A stretch of 64,000 nucleotides of DNA from Photobacterium damselae (lineage in GTDB: Bacteria; Pseudomonadota; Gammaproteobacteria; Enterobacterales; Vibrionaceae), in NCBI RefSeq assembly GCF_003026815.1, contig NZ_PYOG01000005.1, positions 1-64,000 of the forward strand, given 5' to 3'. Positions within the stretch are counted from its first letter, which is position 1, and each line of letters opens with the position of its first letter. Below the pieces are notes generated by a model. That model had not been told where the DNA came from. It worked only from the letters and a program-made list of their open reading frames with translations, and searched no databases. The position numbers and the translations under genes were made by a program. This document shows, piece after piece, positions 57,855 to 64,000 of the stretch.

Positions 57855-58170
57855 GGAAAATGCAGATTTTTACAATTTGATTACAAAAAGGATATTCATC
57901 ACTTTATCTCAAAGTCATCGTAAAGCATTTGAAAGAAAATTTGTTTATTACAGCAATAAGCACCCTTATTTATACTGTTTATAACCACATACATTAACCG
58001 CAATTAAATGGTGTTTAATTTATCGATGCAATCAAGTGATTAATTTTAAGGCTAAATATTTTGCTTTTTACATAAACTTGACTTGCTTATTTTGCTAAGA
58101 AAAAGAAACAATGCACGCTCATAAATTTGTACTATATTTTATCTTCAATTATTTGTATCAAGGAGCCGTT
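57855..58170. other. Spacer between hcp enhancer sites and pbpG
   Basis: AT-rich sequence that must hold the pbpG promoter. I see no further gene, RNA or repeat in it. Confidence 0.4.
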
Positions 58171-59073
58171 GTGCGCAGAGCTATCGCCCTAGCCGTTGCA
58201 CTTGTCAGTTTCAGTTTCTCTGCCACTGCAAGCATTAATACCAGCAAGTTAAAAGCAGATAATCTTCACACTGCCTCAGTCAGTACTTACGTGATGGATT
58301 TAAGCGCTGGTCGCACGCTTTATAAAAAAAATTCCAATCTAGTGATGCCTATTGCTTCAATTACTAAGTTAATGACAGCAATGGTAACGCTAGATGCAAA
58401 ACTGCCTCTTAATGAGAAAATCACGTTTAATAAAGCGGATAAAGAGCGCATGTATAACAACTACACTCGTGTACGTTTAGGTTCAACTCTGAGCCGAGGT
58501 GAAACCATTCACATTGCTTTGATGTCGTCAGAGAACTTAGCGGCGGCAGCATTAGCGGGTCACTACCCTGGTGGCTCAAAGGCATTCGTTAAAGCGATGA
58601 ACGCTAAGGCTAAAGCTCTTGGTATGACACACACTCGTTTTGTCGATAGCTCAGGTCTTGATCCTCGTAACGTATCTACAGCATCAGACGTATCAAAACT
58701 GGTTCGCGCGGCTTATAAGTACCCACAGATCCGTAAATACAGTACGACACCTGTACATACCGCTTATTTTGGTAAACCAAATTATAAATTGGGTTACACC
58801 AATACCAACGCTCTCGCTCGCGGCAAAAAGTGGACGGTAAACCTAACAAAAACGGGTCATCTAAAAGTGGCTGGTCACTGTTTAGCAATGGTAACAACCA
58901 TTCAAGGTCGTAAATACTTGATGGTTATGCTTGATACTCAAGGTAAGCTAACCCCAGTTGGTGATGCAGGACGCATTAAGAAATGGCTAGAGACAGGCCA
59001 TAGTGGTGATATTTCAGCATCAGCTAAAGCATATCAAACACAAAAATATAAACAGCTAACTCATAAAGCTTAA
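58171..59073 (+). CDS. pbpG: D-alanyl-D-alanine endopeptidase (PBP7)
   Basis: A 300 aa periplasmic peptidoglycan endopeptidase that cuts D-Ala-mDAP cross-links. The signal peptide ends near ATA (residue 20). The active-site motifs are SITK (S63, K66), SSEN and KTG in LTKTGHLKVAG. The start is a GTG at 58171, supported by AAGGAG five bases upstream and a proper signal peptide. The frame is open to 58111, but those codons give no signal-like start. Confidence 0.92.
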   Translation: MRRAIALAVALVSFSFSATASINTSKLKADNLHTASVSTYVMDLSAGRTLYKKNSNLVMPIASITKLMTAMVTLDAKLPLNEKITFNKADKERMYNNYTRVRLGSTLSRGETIHIALMSSENLAAAALAGHYPGGSKAFVKAMNAKAKALGMTHTRFVDSSGLDPRNVSTASDVSKLVRAAYKYPQIRKYSTTPVHTAYFGKPNYKLGYTNTNALARGKKWTVNLTKTGHLKVAGHCLAMVTTIQGRKYLMVMLDTQGKLTPVGDAGRIKKWLETGHSGDISASAKAYQTQKYKQLTHKA

Positions 59074-59104
59074 TGATTTGCTGTTCTCAATACTAAATTC
59101 TAAG

Positions 59105-59134
59105 GCGCACCACTTAACCGGTGCGCTTTTTTTT
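59105..59134 (+). terminator. Terminator of pbpG
   Basis: GCGCACC (59105-59111) and GGTGCGC (59120-59126), loop of 8, then eight T. It overlaps the last codons of the convergent esterase gene. Confidence 0.88.
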
Positions 59135-60109
59135 ATTTTGGGCATTAACACGGGAAGATTTTATATTGTCGCTTTCATCGCCACATTGATTGCTAAGTTT
59201 TGCTTTTTGATAACAGTCTTCAATAAAAGCACTGATCACCTGAACGGCTTGTTCCGCTTCTGATAATTGATTAAATAATGGGTAAACATGAGGTACGCCT
59301 TTTACCACATCTAATGTTACCTTCCCCCCAGCCTGTTCGATTTTTTCTGCTAATCGAATTGAGTCGTCCATTAAAATTTCTTCTGTCCCAACCGTAATAT
59401 AAATAGGTGGAAGATCGTGCAACTCAGCGTAAAACGGAGATACTTCAGGATTACATGGGTTCTGAGTTCCAATATAATTATTTCGCATTAGCAATAAGCT
59501 ACTCAGATCAAAAAAAGGATCATCTTTACTCTTAGTAAAAGCCGATTCCCCAGTTACTGCCATATCAGAAACAGGTGATAACAGAGCCGCCCCTGCTGGC
59601 ATCACTAGACCTTCATTACGAATCTTAACTAAGGTTGTGAGTGCTAAATTGCCACCAGCCGAATCACCTGCAATAAAAATATGATCGGGGAGATAACCGT
59701 TGATAAGGAGTTGGTTATAAACAGCAAAAGCTTCGTTAACCGCCTGGGGATATGGGTACTCAGGAGATAGACTGTAATTGACCATCAACCCTCGCGACTG
59801 ACTGCCTCGTGCAATTCGACCTAGAAAAGAGGTATGGGTTTTTGGACTGGTAAAGCAGAATCCTCCACCATGAAAATACAGTAAGATACGATTACCGCGG
59901 CTGGTTGACATATCAACCCAATCGCAAGACACATCGGCAAATTTTGTTGGTGATATCGTGAGTGATTTTGGCGAACTGAATAATGCACCATAAGAATCAA
60001 TACTGGCGATCAGTTCCCGCATTTCTTGTGTGGTTTCGCAACGAGCCATTCGTTGTCGCATAATACGGAATAATAGCTTATTGAAGGCTCTTGTACGCCA
60101 ATTATCCAT
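59114..60109 (-). CDS. Alpha/beta hydrolase, hormone-sensitive lipase family
   Basis: A 331 aa esterase. The oxyanion-hole motif HGGGFCF (about 82-88), the nucleophile motif GDSAGGN, the DP-type acid region and a late His (GVPHVYPLF) complete the triad. It is cytosolic, with no signal peptide, acting on short to medium acyl esters. GAGAGG lies 8 nt before the ATG at 60109; a GTG three codons earlier is also in frame. It is convergent with pbpG. Confidence 0.9.
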   Translation of the reverse strand: MDNWRTRAFNKLLFRIMRQRMARCETTQEMRELIASIDSYGALFSSPKSLTISPTKFADVSCDWVDMSTSRGNRILLYFHGGGFCFTSPKTHTSFLGRIARGSQSRGLMVNYSLSPEYPYPQAVNEAFAVYNQLLINGYLPDHIFIAGDSAGGNLALTTLVKIRNEGLVMPAGAALLSPVSDMAVTGESAFTKSKDDPFFDLSSLLLMRNNYIGTQNPCNPEVSPFYAELHDLPPIYITVGTEEILMDDSIRLAEKIEQAGGKVTLDVVKGVPHVYPLFNQLSEAEQAVQVISAFIEDCYQKAKLSNQCGDESDNIKSSRVNAQNKKKRTG

Positions 60110-60201
60110 AATAAACACCTCTCACTGAACTTCACTGCAATAAATGAACCAGCTTGCGTTTAACCTGCCAATATTAAACCAGTATCCAGTTAACTTTATC
60201 T

Positions 60202-60244
60202 ATATACTCAAGTGACTTCAAGATGCGATGTTACTTGGGTATAT
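60202..60244. repeat. Vibrio-type intergenic inverted repeat
   Basis: ATATACTCAAGT (60202-60213) and ACTTGGGTATAT (60233-60244) form a 12 bp stem with one G-U. The AAGTGACTTCAAGATGC core resembles a dispersed repeat I associate with Vibrio genomes. Only one copy is seen in this window. Confidence 0.5.
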
Positions 60245-60257
60245 AACAAACAAAAAA

Positions 60258-60288
60258 GGGATACGTGTTGTACCATTACACGTATCCC
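60258..60288 (-). terminator. Terminator of the phasin operon
   Basis: GGGATACGTGT (60258-60268) and ACACGTATCCC (60278-60288), perfect 11 bp stem, loop of 9. On the minus strand it is followed by six U. Confidence 0.9.
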
Positions 60289-60385
60289 AAAGATGGATTT
60301 TCATCCATGCTACAAAATAGGGATCATCACTTCTGGCTAATGATTCTCCCTTGCTACAAACTAGGGGACATTAACGCAACAGTAC
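60289..60385 (-). ncRNA. Structured 3' UTR of phasin operon, candidate sRNA
   Basis: Between the phasin stop and the terminator the minus-strand RNA can form GGGA-GA-ATCA / TGAT-GA-TCCC (60320-60350), with a tandem G-A internal loop, and ATGGAT-GAAA-ATCCAT (60293-60308), a GNRA-capped stem. GCTACAAA(A/C)TAGGG occurs twice (60309-60322 and 60353-60366 on the plus strand). With the strong terminator this resembles an Hfq-type 3'-derived sRNA. Confidence 0.4.
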
Positions 60386-60742
60386 TTAGGCTTCGGTAAG
60401 CTTCTCTACTGCTTGTGTTAGCTTGTCAATTTTCTCATCCATACGAGTCAGTTTTTCACGGTCTACGCCACTTAGACGATAGAAGATATCATTCATGCCC
60501 GCTTCCATTTCATCTGTCGCTTTCTCTGCGTTTTTACTGATGCAAACTTTAGCTTGAGTTTCAACTTCTTTACCGCGCTCAACTAACTCGTCAAATGCTT
60601 GATTTGTTTTTTCATTAAGCTGCTGCGCTTCTTCTAGGCTGCGGCTATATAAACCAAGACCTGCAAGCCAAATATTGCGAGCAACACCTTCACCACTTTC
60701 AACCACACTTTTTGCGGCTTTCATTACAGTTTTATCGATCAT
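60386..60742 (-). CDS. Phasin family protein, short form
   Basis: A 118 aa phasin. The first half has the family segment NIWLAGLGLYSRSLEEAQQLN and FDELVERGKEVE; the C-terminal part is amphipathic helix with heptads (KIDKLTQAVEKLTEA), likely for oligomerisation. Phasins coat polyhydroxyalkanoate granules and keep them dispersed. It lies 41 bp downstream of a longer paralogue. No PHA synthase is in the window. A structured 3' UTR and terminator follow. Confidence 0.88.
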   Translation of the reverse strand: MIDKTVMKAAKSVVESGEGVARNIWLAGLGLYSRSLEEAQQLNEKTNQAFDELVERGKEVETQAKVCISKNAEKATDEMEAGMNDIFYRLSGVDREKLTRMDEKIDKLTQAVEKLTEA

Positions 60743-60782
60743 AATGGTATCTCCCTTTACGAATTAATCGCTATGAAATGGC

Positions 60783-61421
60783 TTAAGATTTCACAGGCTC
60801 TTGGGGTTTATTCTGTTCAGTTTGAGTGACTGCATTCTTCACTTCAGTAACCGTATTTGTCGCGACAACTTCCACTTTTTTAGCAAGCTCTGCTGCTTTT
60901 TCTGTCACAGGTTCAACCTTAGGAACGGGTTTGGCTGCAACAACTTCGGTTTTTTCTGTTTTACGACGAGCAATCCCAGCTTTGCGTCCACGAGTTGCAG
61001 GTTTCGCACTGGCTTCAGCTTTTGCTTTTCGTCCGGCACGTTTTGGCGCAACTTCTTTTTCTTTCTTAGCCACTAAAGCTTCAATCGATGCAGTAAGTTG
61101 ATCAATCTTGTCATCCACTTGATCTAAACGATCGTTATCTAAACCAATCAATTTTTGCACGACTTTGTGAACACGCTCTTCCAGTACAACCGATGTTTGA
61201 CTTTTTGCGGTATGCACACGCTCTTTAGTATGAGACTCAACAGCTTTGCCACGCTCAATCAATTCATCAAATAGGGTTTTACCTTTATCCGATAGCTGAT
61301 TCACTTCTTCAGAGCTTTTAGCATAGGCGCCAAGACCTGCCAGCCAAATGTTGTGCACCATAGTGTCACGAACGCCCGCTTTATCTTTTTTATCTGGGGT
61401 ACTTTTAGTAAAAATGGCCAT
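60783..61421 (-). CDS. Phasin family protein, PhaF-like with basic linker
   Basis: A 212 aa paralogue of the next gene. Residues 20-125 are phasin (NIWLAGLGAYAKSSEEVN, FDELIERGKAVES, then LDQVDDKIDQLTASIEALV). Residues 125-160 are Lys/Arg/Ala-rich (KRAGRKAKAEASAKP, RGRKAGIARRK), resembling the histone-like tail of PhaF, which binds DNA and links granules to the nucleoid. An acidic/Val-rich tail follows. Order PhaF-like then PhaI-like suggests granule organisation. Confidence 0.85.
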   Translation of the reverse strand: MAIFTKSTPDKKDKAGVRDTMVHNIWLAGLGAYAKSSEEVNQLSDKGKTLFDELIERGKAVESHTKERVHTAKSQTSVVLEERVHKVVQKLIGLDNDRLDQVDDKIDQLTASIEALVAKKEKEVAPKRAGRKAKAEASAKPATRGRKAGIARRKTEKTEVVAAKPVPKVEPVTEKAAELAKKVEVVATNTVTEVKNAVTQTEQNKPQEPVKS

Positions 61422-61583
61422 CGTTAAGCCCTCCTTATTCTTATAACAACTCGTACTTGTTATTCATAATATTAAGGAGTGCAATTAGAATGTTCTTACT
61501 AAAAGCAATAATTATCGTGCTCTAGATCAACTATTGAATAAAGATTTGAAAGGCATTCCGTCCTTGGAATATATATCAATGGC

Positions 61584-62165
61584 TTACGCTTGAATTCGCG
61601 TTATTTGCTGATGACTTAATAGGAAATAAGCATCTTGAGGAAGGTCTTGTTGCCAAACTTGCGGATAACTCATTTGAGTATATAAACCACGAAGTGTAGC
61701 ACCGGTTAAACCGTGAGAAACCACAATAATATTATCAGGTACGCTTGAGTCATCGAGAAATGCAGCTAATCGCGTACACACTTGATCAAACGTTTCGGCA
61801 TTGGGTGCGGTTAAATACCAATCAGGCTTATCCAGTAAAGTAGGATTTTGTTGAACAAGTTGCGGAATTTCTTGCTGTTCCCAATCCCCTAGGTTGTACT
61901 CCATCAAACGAGCATCTTGATGAATATCGTTAGGATCCATTCCAAGCTGTTTGGCAACAATAGTCACCGTTTCCATCGCTCGCCCAAGAGGACTGCTGTA
62001 AATCACCCAGCCAGATGTATCTTCAATTTCTTTTGCTAACGAACATCCAACCGCAGTAGCTTGCTGCTGACCTTTCTCTGTTAATGCCGAATTACAATGA
62101 CCTTGTAGACGTTTCTCTGCATTAAATTGTGTTTGCCCATGACGTAATAAATATAACTTTTTCAC
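61584..62165 (-). CDS. Histidine phosphatase family protein
   Basis: A 193 aa phosphoglycerate-mutase-like phosphatase. The catalytic RHGQT (residues 8-12) starts the domain; the second Arg/Glu (SSPLGRAMET, EYNLGDWEQQ) and late SHGLTG follow. The substrate is unknown; GpmB- or CobC-like members hydrolyse small phosphates. It is a single gene between phasins and a small hypothetical. Confidence 0.88.
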   Translation of the reverse strand: MKKLYLLRHGQTQFNAEKRLQGHCNSALTEKGQQQATAVGCSLAKEIEDTSGWVIYSSPLGRAMETVTIVAKQLGMDPNDIHQDARLMEYNLGDWEQQEIPQLVQQNPTLLDKPDWYLTAPNAETFDQVCTRLAAFLDDSSVPDNIIVVSHGLTGATLRGLYTQMSYPQVWQQDLPQDAYFLLSHQQITRIQA

Positions 62166-62360
62166 ATTGTCCTCCTCAACAAAGTAAGACTACCTGTCTG
62201 TTGAGGCAAGCTCAATATGTAGGACAAATTAAAAGATGAACGTACCCCTTTTCGACGTTTAATTCACCATTTGATAAAACTTAGCCTCACTTCACATAAT
62301 ACCAAGACGGAATATTTTATGGTGAGGATATGAAATTAATTGGCAAAAGGAGAAAGTGTG

Positions 62361-62561
62361 ATGGCTCAATTTCAATTTTTCTATAAGCCAGATACGCTTA
62401 GAAAAGAGATAACTTACTTAGATCCTGCAAATGAAGATTTTGCTCAATTAAAAGAACAGCTCCTTAATCGAGGATATGTTGCATCCCCTTATCAGATTCA
62501 CGCAGAAACAGAATCAGATGCTTTGGTTAAATTTCGTTTAGTTCATAAAGAATATCAATAA
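62361..62561 (+). CDS. Small conserved hypothetical protein
   Basis: A 66 aa soluble protein from the ATG at 62361; AAAGGAG (62346-62352) lies 8 nt before it, so the upstream in-frame TTG is not needed. It has no signal peptide and a mixed alpha/beta look (YLDPANEDFAQLKEQL, then ALVKFRLVHKEY). Function unknown. A bidirectional terminator follows. Confidence 0.7.
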   Translation: MAQFQFFYKPDTLRKEITYLDPANEDFAQLKEQLLNRGYVASPYQIHAETESDALVKFRLVHKEYQ

Positions 62562-62568
62562 AATACAA

Positions 62569-62596
62569 AAGGCGTCTCCATATCGACAGACGCCTT
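62569..62596. terminator. Bidirectional terminator
   Basis: AAGGCGTCT (62569-62577) and AGACGCCTT (62588-62596), perfect 9 bp stem, between the small gene and the convergent PAAR gene. Confidence 0.8.
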
Positions 62597-62618
62597 CCCT
62601 TTCATTTATAGCAATTTG

Positions 62619-62903
62619 TTAGCCTATATTTACTGTTCCGCTTGCTTGTACTTTACCACCACAATCGATCGCATCACCTGAACGAGCAGCAGGTTTACCG
62701 TCAATAAAAACAGACCCTGAACCTTGGCTAATTGCACGAGGATGAGGTGGATGCTTTGGCTTGGCATGTGGCGCTAACGCATCACCTTGTCTTGCCGCTG
62801 GTTTACCATCAATCATGACAGATGAAGATCCCGCAATAATGGGCGTTGGAGGAAATCCATCGTGATCGGTGCCAATATCTCCTAATTTTGCAGCTTTAGG
62901 CAT
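62619..62903 (-). CDS. PAAR-domain T6SS spike-tip protein
   Basis: A 94 aa single-domain PAAR protein. It has the repeated PAAR pattern: GDIGTDHDG, GKPAARQGD, then HPRAISQGSGSVFIDGKPAARSGD, with His and Cys (AIDCGG) for metal binding. It caps the VgrG spike. No C-terminal toxin is fused, so it is a plain tip. It lies 47 bp downstream of a VasL-like gene, so the main T6SS cluster probably continues to the right of the window. Confidence 0.93.
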   Translation of the reverse strand: MPKAAKLGDIGTDHDGFPPTPIIAGSSSVMIDGKPAARQGDALAPHAKPKHPPHPRAISQGSGSVFIDGKPAARSGDAIDCGGKVQASGTVNIG

Positions 62904-62950
62904 AATACTCTCCTTTTCTGAAATCCATTTTTGTCGTCAATATGATTAAT

Positions 62951-64000
62951 TTATTGTGAGGAACGCAATAAATCTTGGTGCAGCTGTTCCACTTTAAAAC
63001 TAATAGCTTGCAACTCCTGATTAAGGTTCTGCCACTCAATTTGAGCCTGATTTTTGTCGCCTTGTTTTAGCTGCTCTGTGATATAACTGATACGGCCATA
63101 AACGGGCGATAGACCAATAGCATACTCATTGATTCCCTGTGATAACCTCAATGTATTAGCTCGGTTATTGGCATTTATCGACTGTTGTAAATTAGCAATG
63201 CGTGAACGAGCGGTATTAAAGCGTCGATACTGTGTTGCAAACAGCTCATCATATTGAGTCTCTATCTGATGATATCTATTTTGGGCTTGTTCCACCGATT
63301 CGTCATTAGGATACAAACGCTGAATAATATCAATCAAAGAAAACGCTTCAATTAAATTTCCACCAGCCGGCTGAGTGATAAGAGCATTAGCTTGTTGTAA
63401 ATACATTGGCACAATTATCGATTTATCTTCTGCAAATTGCTGGGCTGTAAAGTGTGTTTGAAATGCTTTGCCCTGCTCAAGAGTAAGAATACGACCACTA
63501 CTTTGTGACGTTGTCACTGATTGCGCTAGCAGAGAACGATTTTCAGATACAGTCTGACTATGCGTCGTACTTAATAATTGGAACCATTGAGGAAATAACT
63601 GAGCTCCAGTGACTATACCTCCAGCACCTAAGATTAATCCCAAAGCAAAACTCATATAAGATCGTGACGATGTATGCGTCGTACTTTCTTTGTTTGGGCT
63701 CTGCGCTGCATGTTGAGCATAATTAGGTTTCACGACAACAGATGACGATGTTTTACTTACTTGATTGTCATTACCTGTGATTTGGTATTTTGTTTTTTGG
63801 TTGGTGACGTCCTCATACCTTCCATGATCTTTAAGTGACAAACCATTTTCAAGTCGGTCGATATGTTCAAATACCACATAGCCTATCGCTTCGAGATCTG
63901 GAATATGTTCAGGTTGTACCTCCATAAAGATCTCATTTAGCCGCTGACAGGCTCGTTCACATCGATATAAATCTCTTAGCTGAGACTGTGTGGGTTTTAA
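62951..64000 (-). CDS. VasL-like T6SS protein (5' end outside window)
   Basis: At least 349 residues. An internal ATG at 63925 would give 324 aa, but the frame stays open upstream to the edge (YRCERACQRLNEIF precedes it in frame), so the true start is beyond 64000. The visible part holds the ImpA-N-like end QPEHIPDLEAIGYVVFEHID, a Ser-rich linker, one transmembrane segment (FALGLILGAGGIVTGAQLF) and a coiled-coil C-terminus. This is the layout of VasL, a T6SS sheath-anchoring TagA-type protein. Confidence 0.8.
   Translation of the reverse strand, partial: LKPTQSQLRDLYRCERACQRLNEIFMEVQPEHIPDLEAIGYVVFEHIDRLENGLSLKDHGRYEDVTNQKTKYQITGNDNQVSKTSSSVVVKPNYAQHAAQSPNKESTTHTSSRSYMSFALGLILGAGGIVTGAQLFPQWFQLLSTTHSQTVSENRSLLAQSVTTSQSSGRILTLEQGKAFQTHFTAQQFAEDKSIIVPMYLQQANALITQPAGGNLIEAFSLIDIIQRLYPNDESVEQAQNRYHQIETQYDELFATQYRRFNTARSRIANLQQSINANNRANTLRLSQGINEYAIGLSPVYGRISYITEQLKQGDKNQAQIEWQNLNQELQAISFKVEQLHQDLLRSSQ

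Noticed and set aside
60801..61101. Two overlapping plus-strand open frames of 91 codons
   Set aside because: Both are antisense to the Lys/Ala-rich part of the longer phasin gene, whose repetitive composition keeps them open.
1..64000. CRISPR arrays, rRNA, tRNA genes and integrases
   Set aside because: I looked for regularly spaced repeats, conserved rRNA stretches, tRNA-like clover leaves and integrase motifs and saw none.

Overview
The window looks like a large-chromosome segment of a marine gammaproteobacterium of the Vibrionaceae, most likely Aliivibrio (Vibrio fischeri group). The reasons are the low GC content with AT-rich spacers, the fnr-uspE-ttcA order, tandem potD paralogues behind potABC, a type VI secretion (T6SS) hcp-vgrG-adaptor module, a FIST/hybrid-kinase pair like those known in Vibrio, and a Vibrio-type intergenic repeat. 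Species cannot be fixed from this sequence alone. No rRNA, tRNA, CRISPR array or intact insertion sequence was found. The left edge carries short direct repeats that may be a transposon remnant.

Layout. 0.4-4.6 kb: hybrid sensor kinase and FIST sensor (minus strand), then a short-chain dehydrogenase. 4.7-12.5 kb: a small membrane-anchored protein, then the full cbb3 oxidase set ccoNOQP with assembly genes ccoHIS and a TauE/SafE-like membrane protein. 12.6-16.3 kb: fnr (with an FNR box at its own promoter), uspE, a lipoprotein and ttcA. 16.5-19 kb: a secreted trypsin-like protease with two C-terminal repeats, plus a membrane-anchored partner. 19-26.8 kb: dacA, an M32 carboxypeptidase, a RES-Xre toxin-antitoxin pair, pepT and membrane or exported proteins of unknown role. 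27-32.7 kb: potABC and two potD genes, with unusual leaders before potA and the second potD. 33-45 kb: cobB, then a formate dehydrogenase locus (fdh subunits, TAT leader peptide, TorD-like chaperone, polyferredoxin, DUF3306/DUF3305) divergent from fdhD and an HTH/solute-binding-domain regulator. 45.5-48.8 kb: a two-domain fatty acyl-CoA reductase, a DUF2505 protein and a TetR regulator. 48.9-57.6 kb: a minus-strand T6SS cargo module, hcp-vgrG-DUF4123 adaptor-1005 aa putative effector-Sel1 protein-two small proteins. 58-62.6 kb: pbpG, an HSL-type esterase, two phasins and a histidine phosphatase. 62.6 kb to the end: a PAAR protein and a VasL-like protein running off the right edge.

How the parts fit. 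Much of the window serves low-oxygen respiration: cbb3 oxidase, FNR, and formate dehydrogenase with its maturation set. The polyamine transporter and the FIST/kinase pair belong to systems tied to biofilm and signalling in Vibrio. The T6SS cargo module is the least explained part. Its 1005 aa candidate effector has no domain I recognise. Upstream of hcp the sequence shows a -24/-12 (sigma-54) promoter with palindromic enhancer-like sites 70-145 bp further upstream, as expected for an activator such as VasH. Other under-described signals are the structured leader of the second potD gene, a structured 3' UTR behind the phasin genes, and repeated half-sites before the acyl-CoA reductase operon and the formate dehydrogenase operon.
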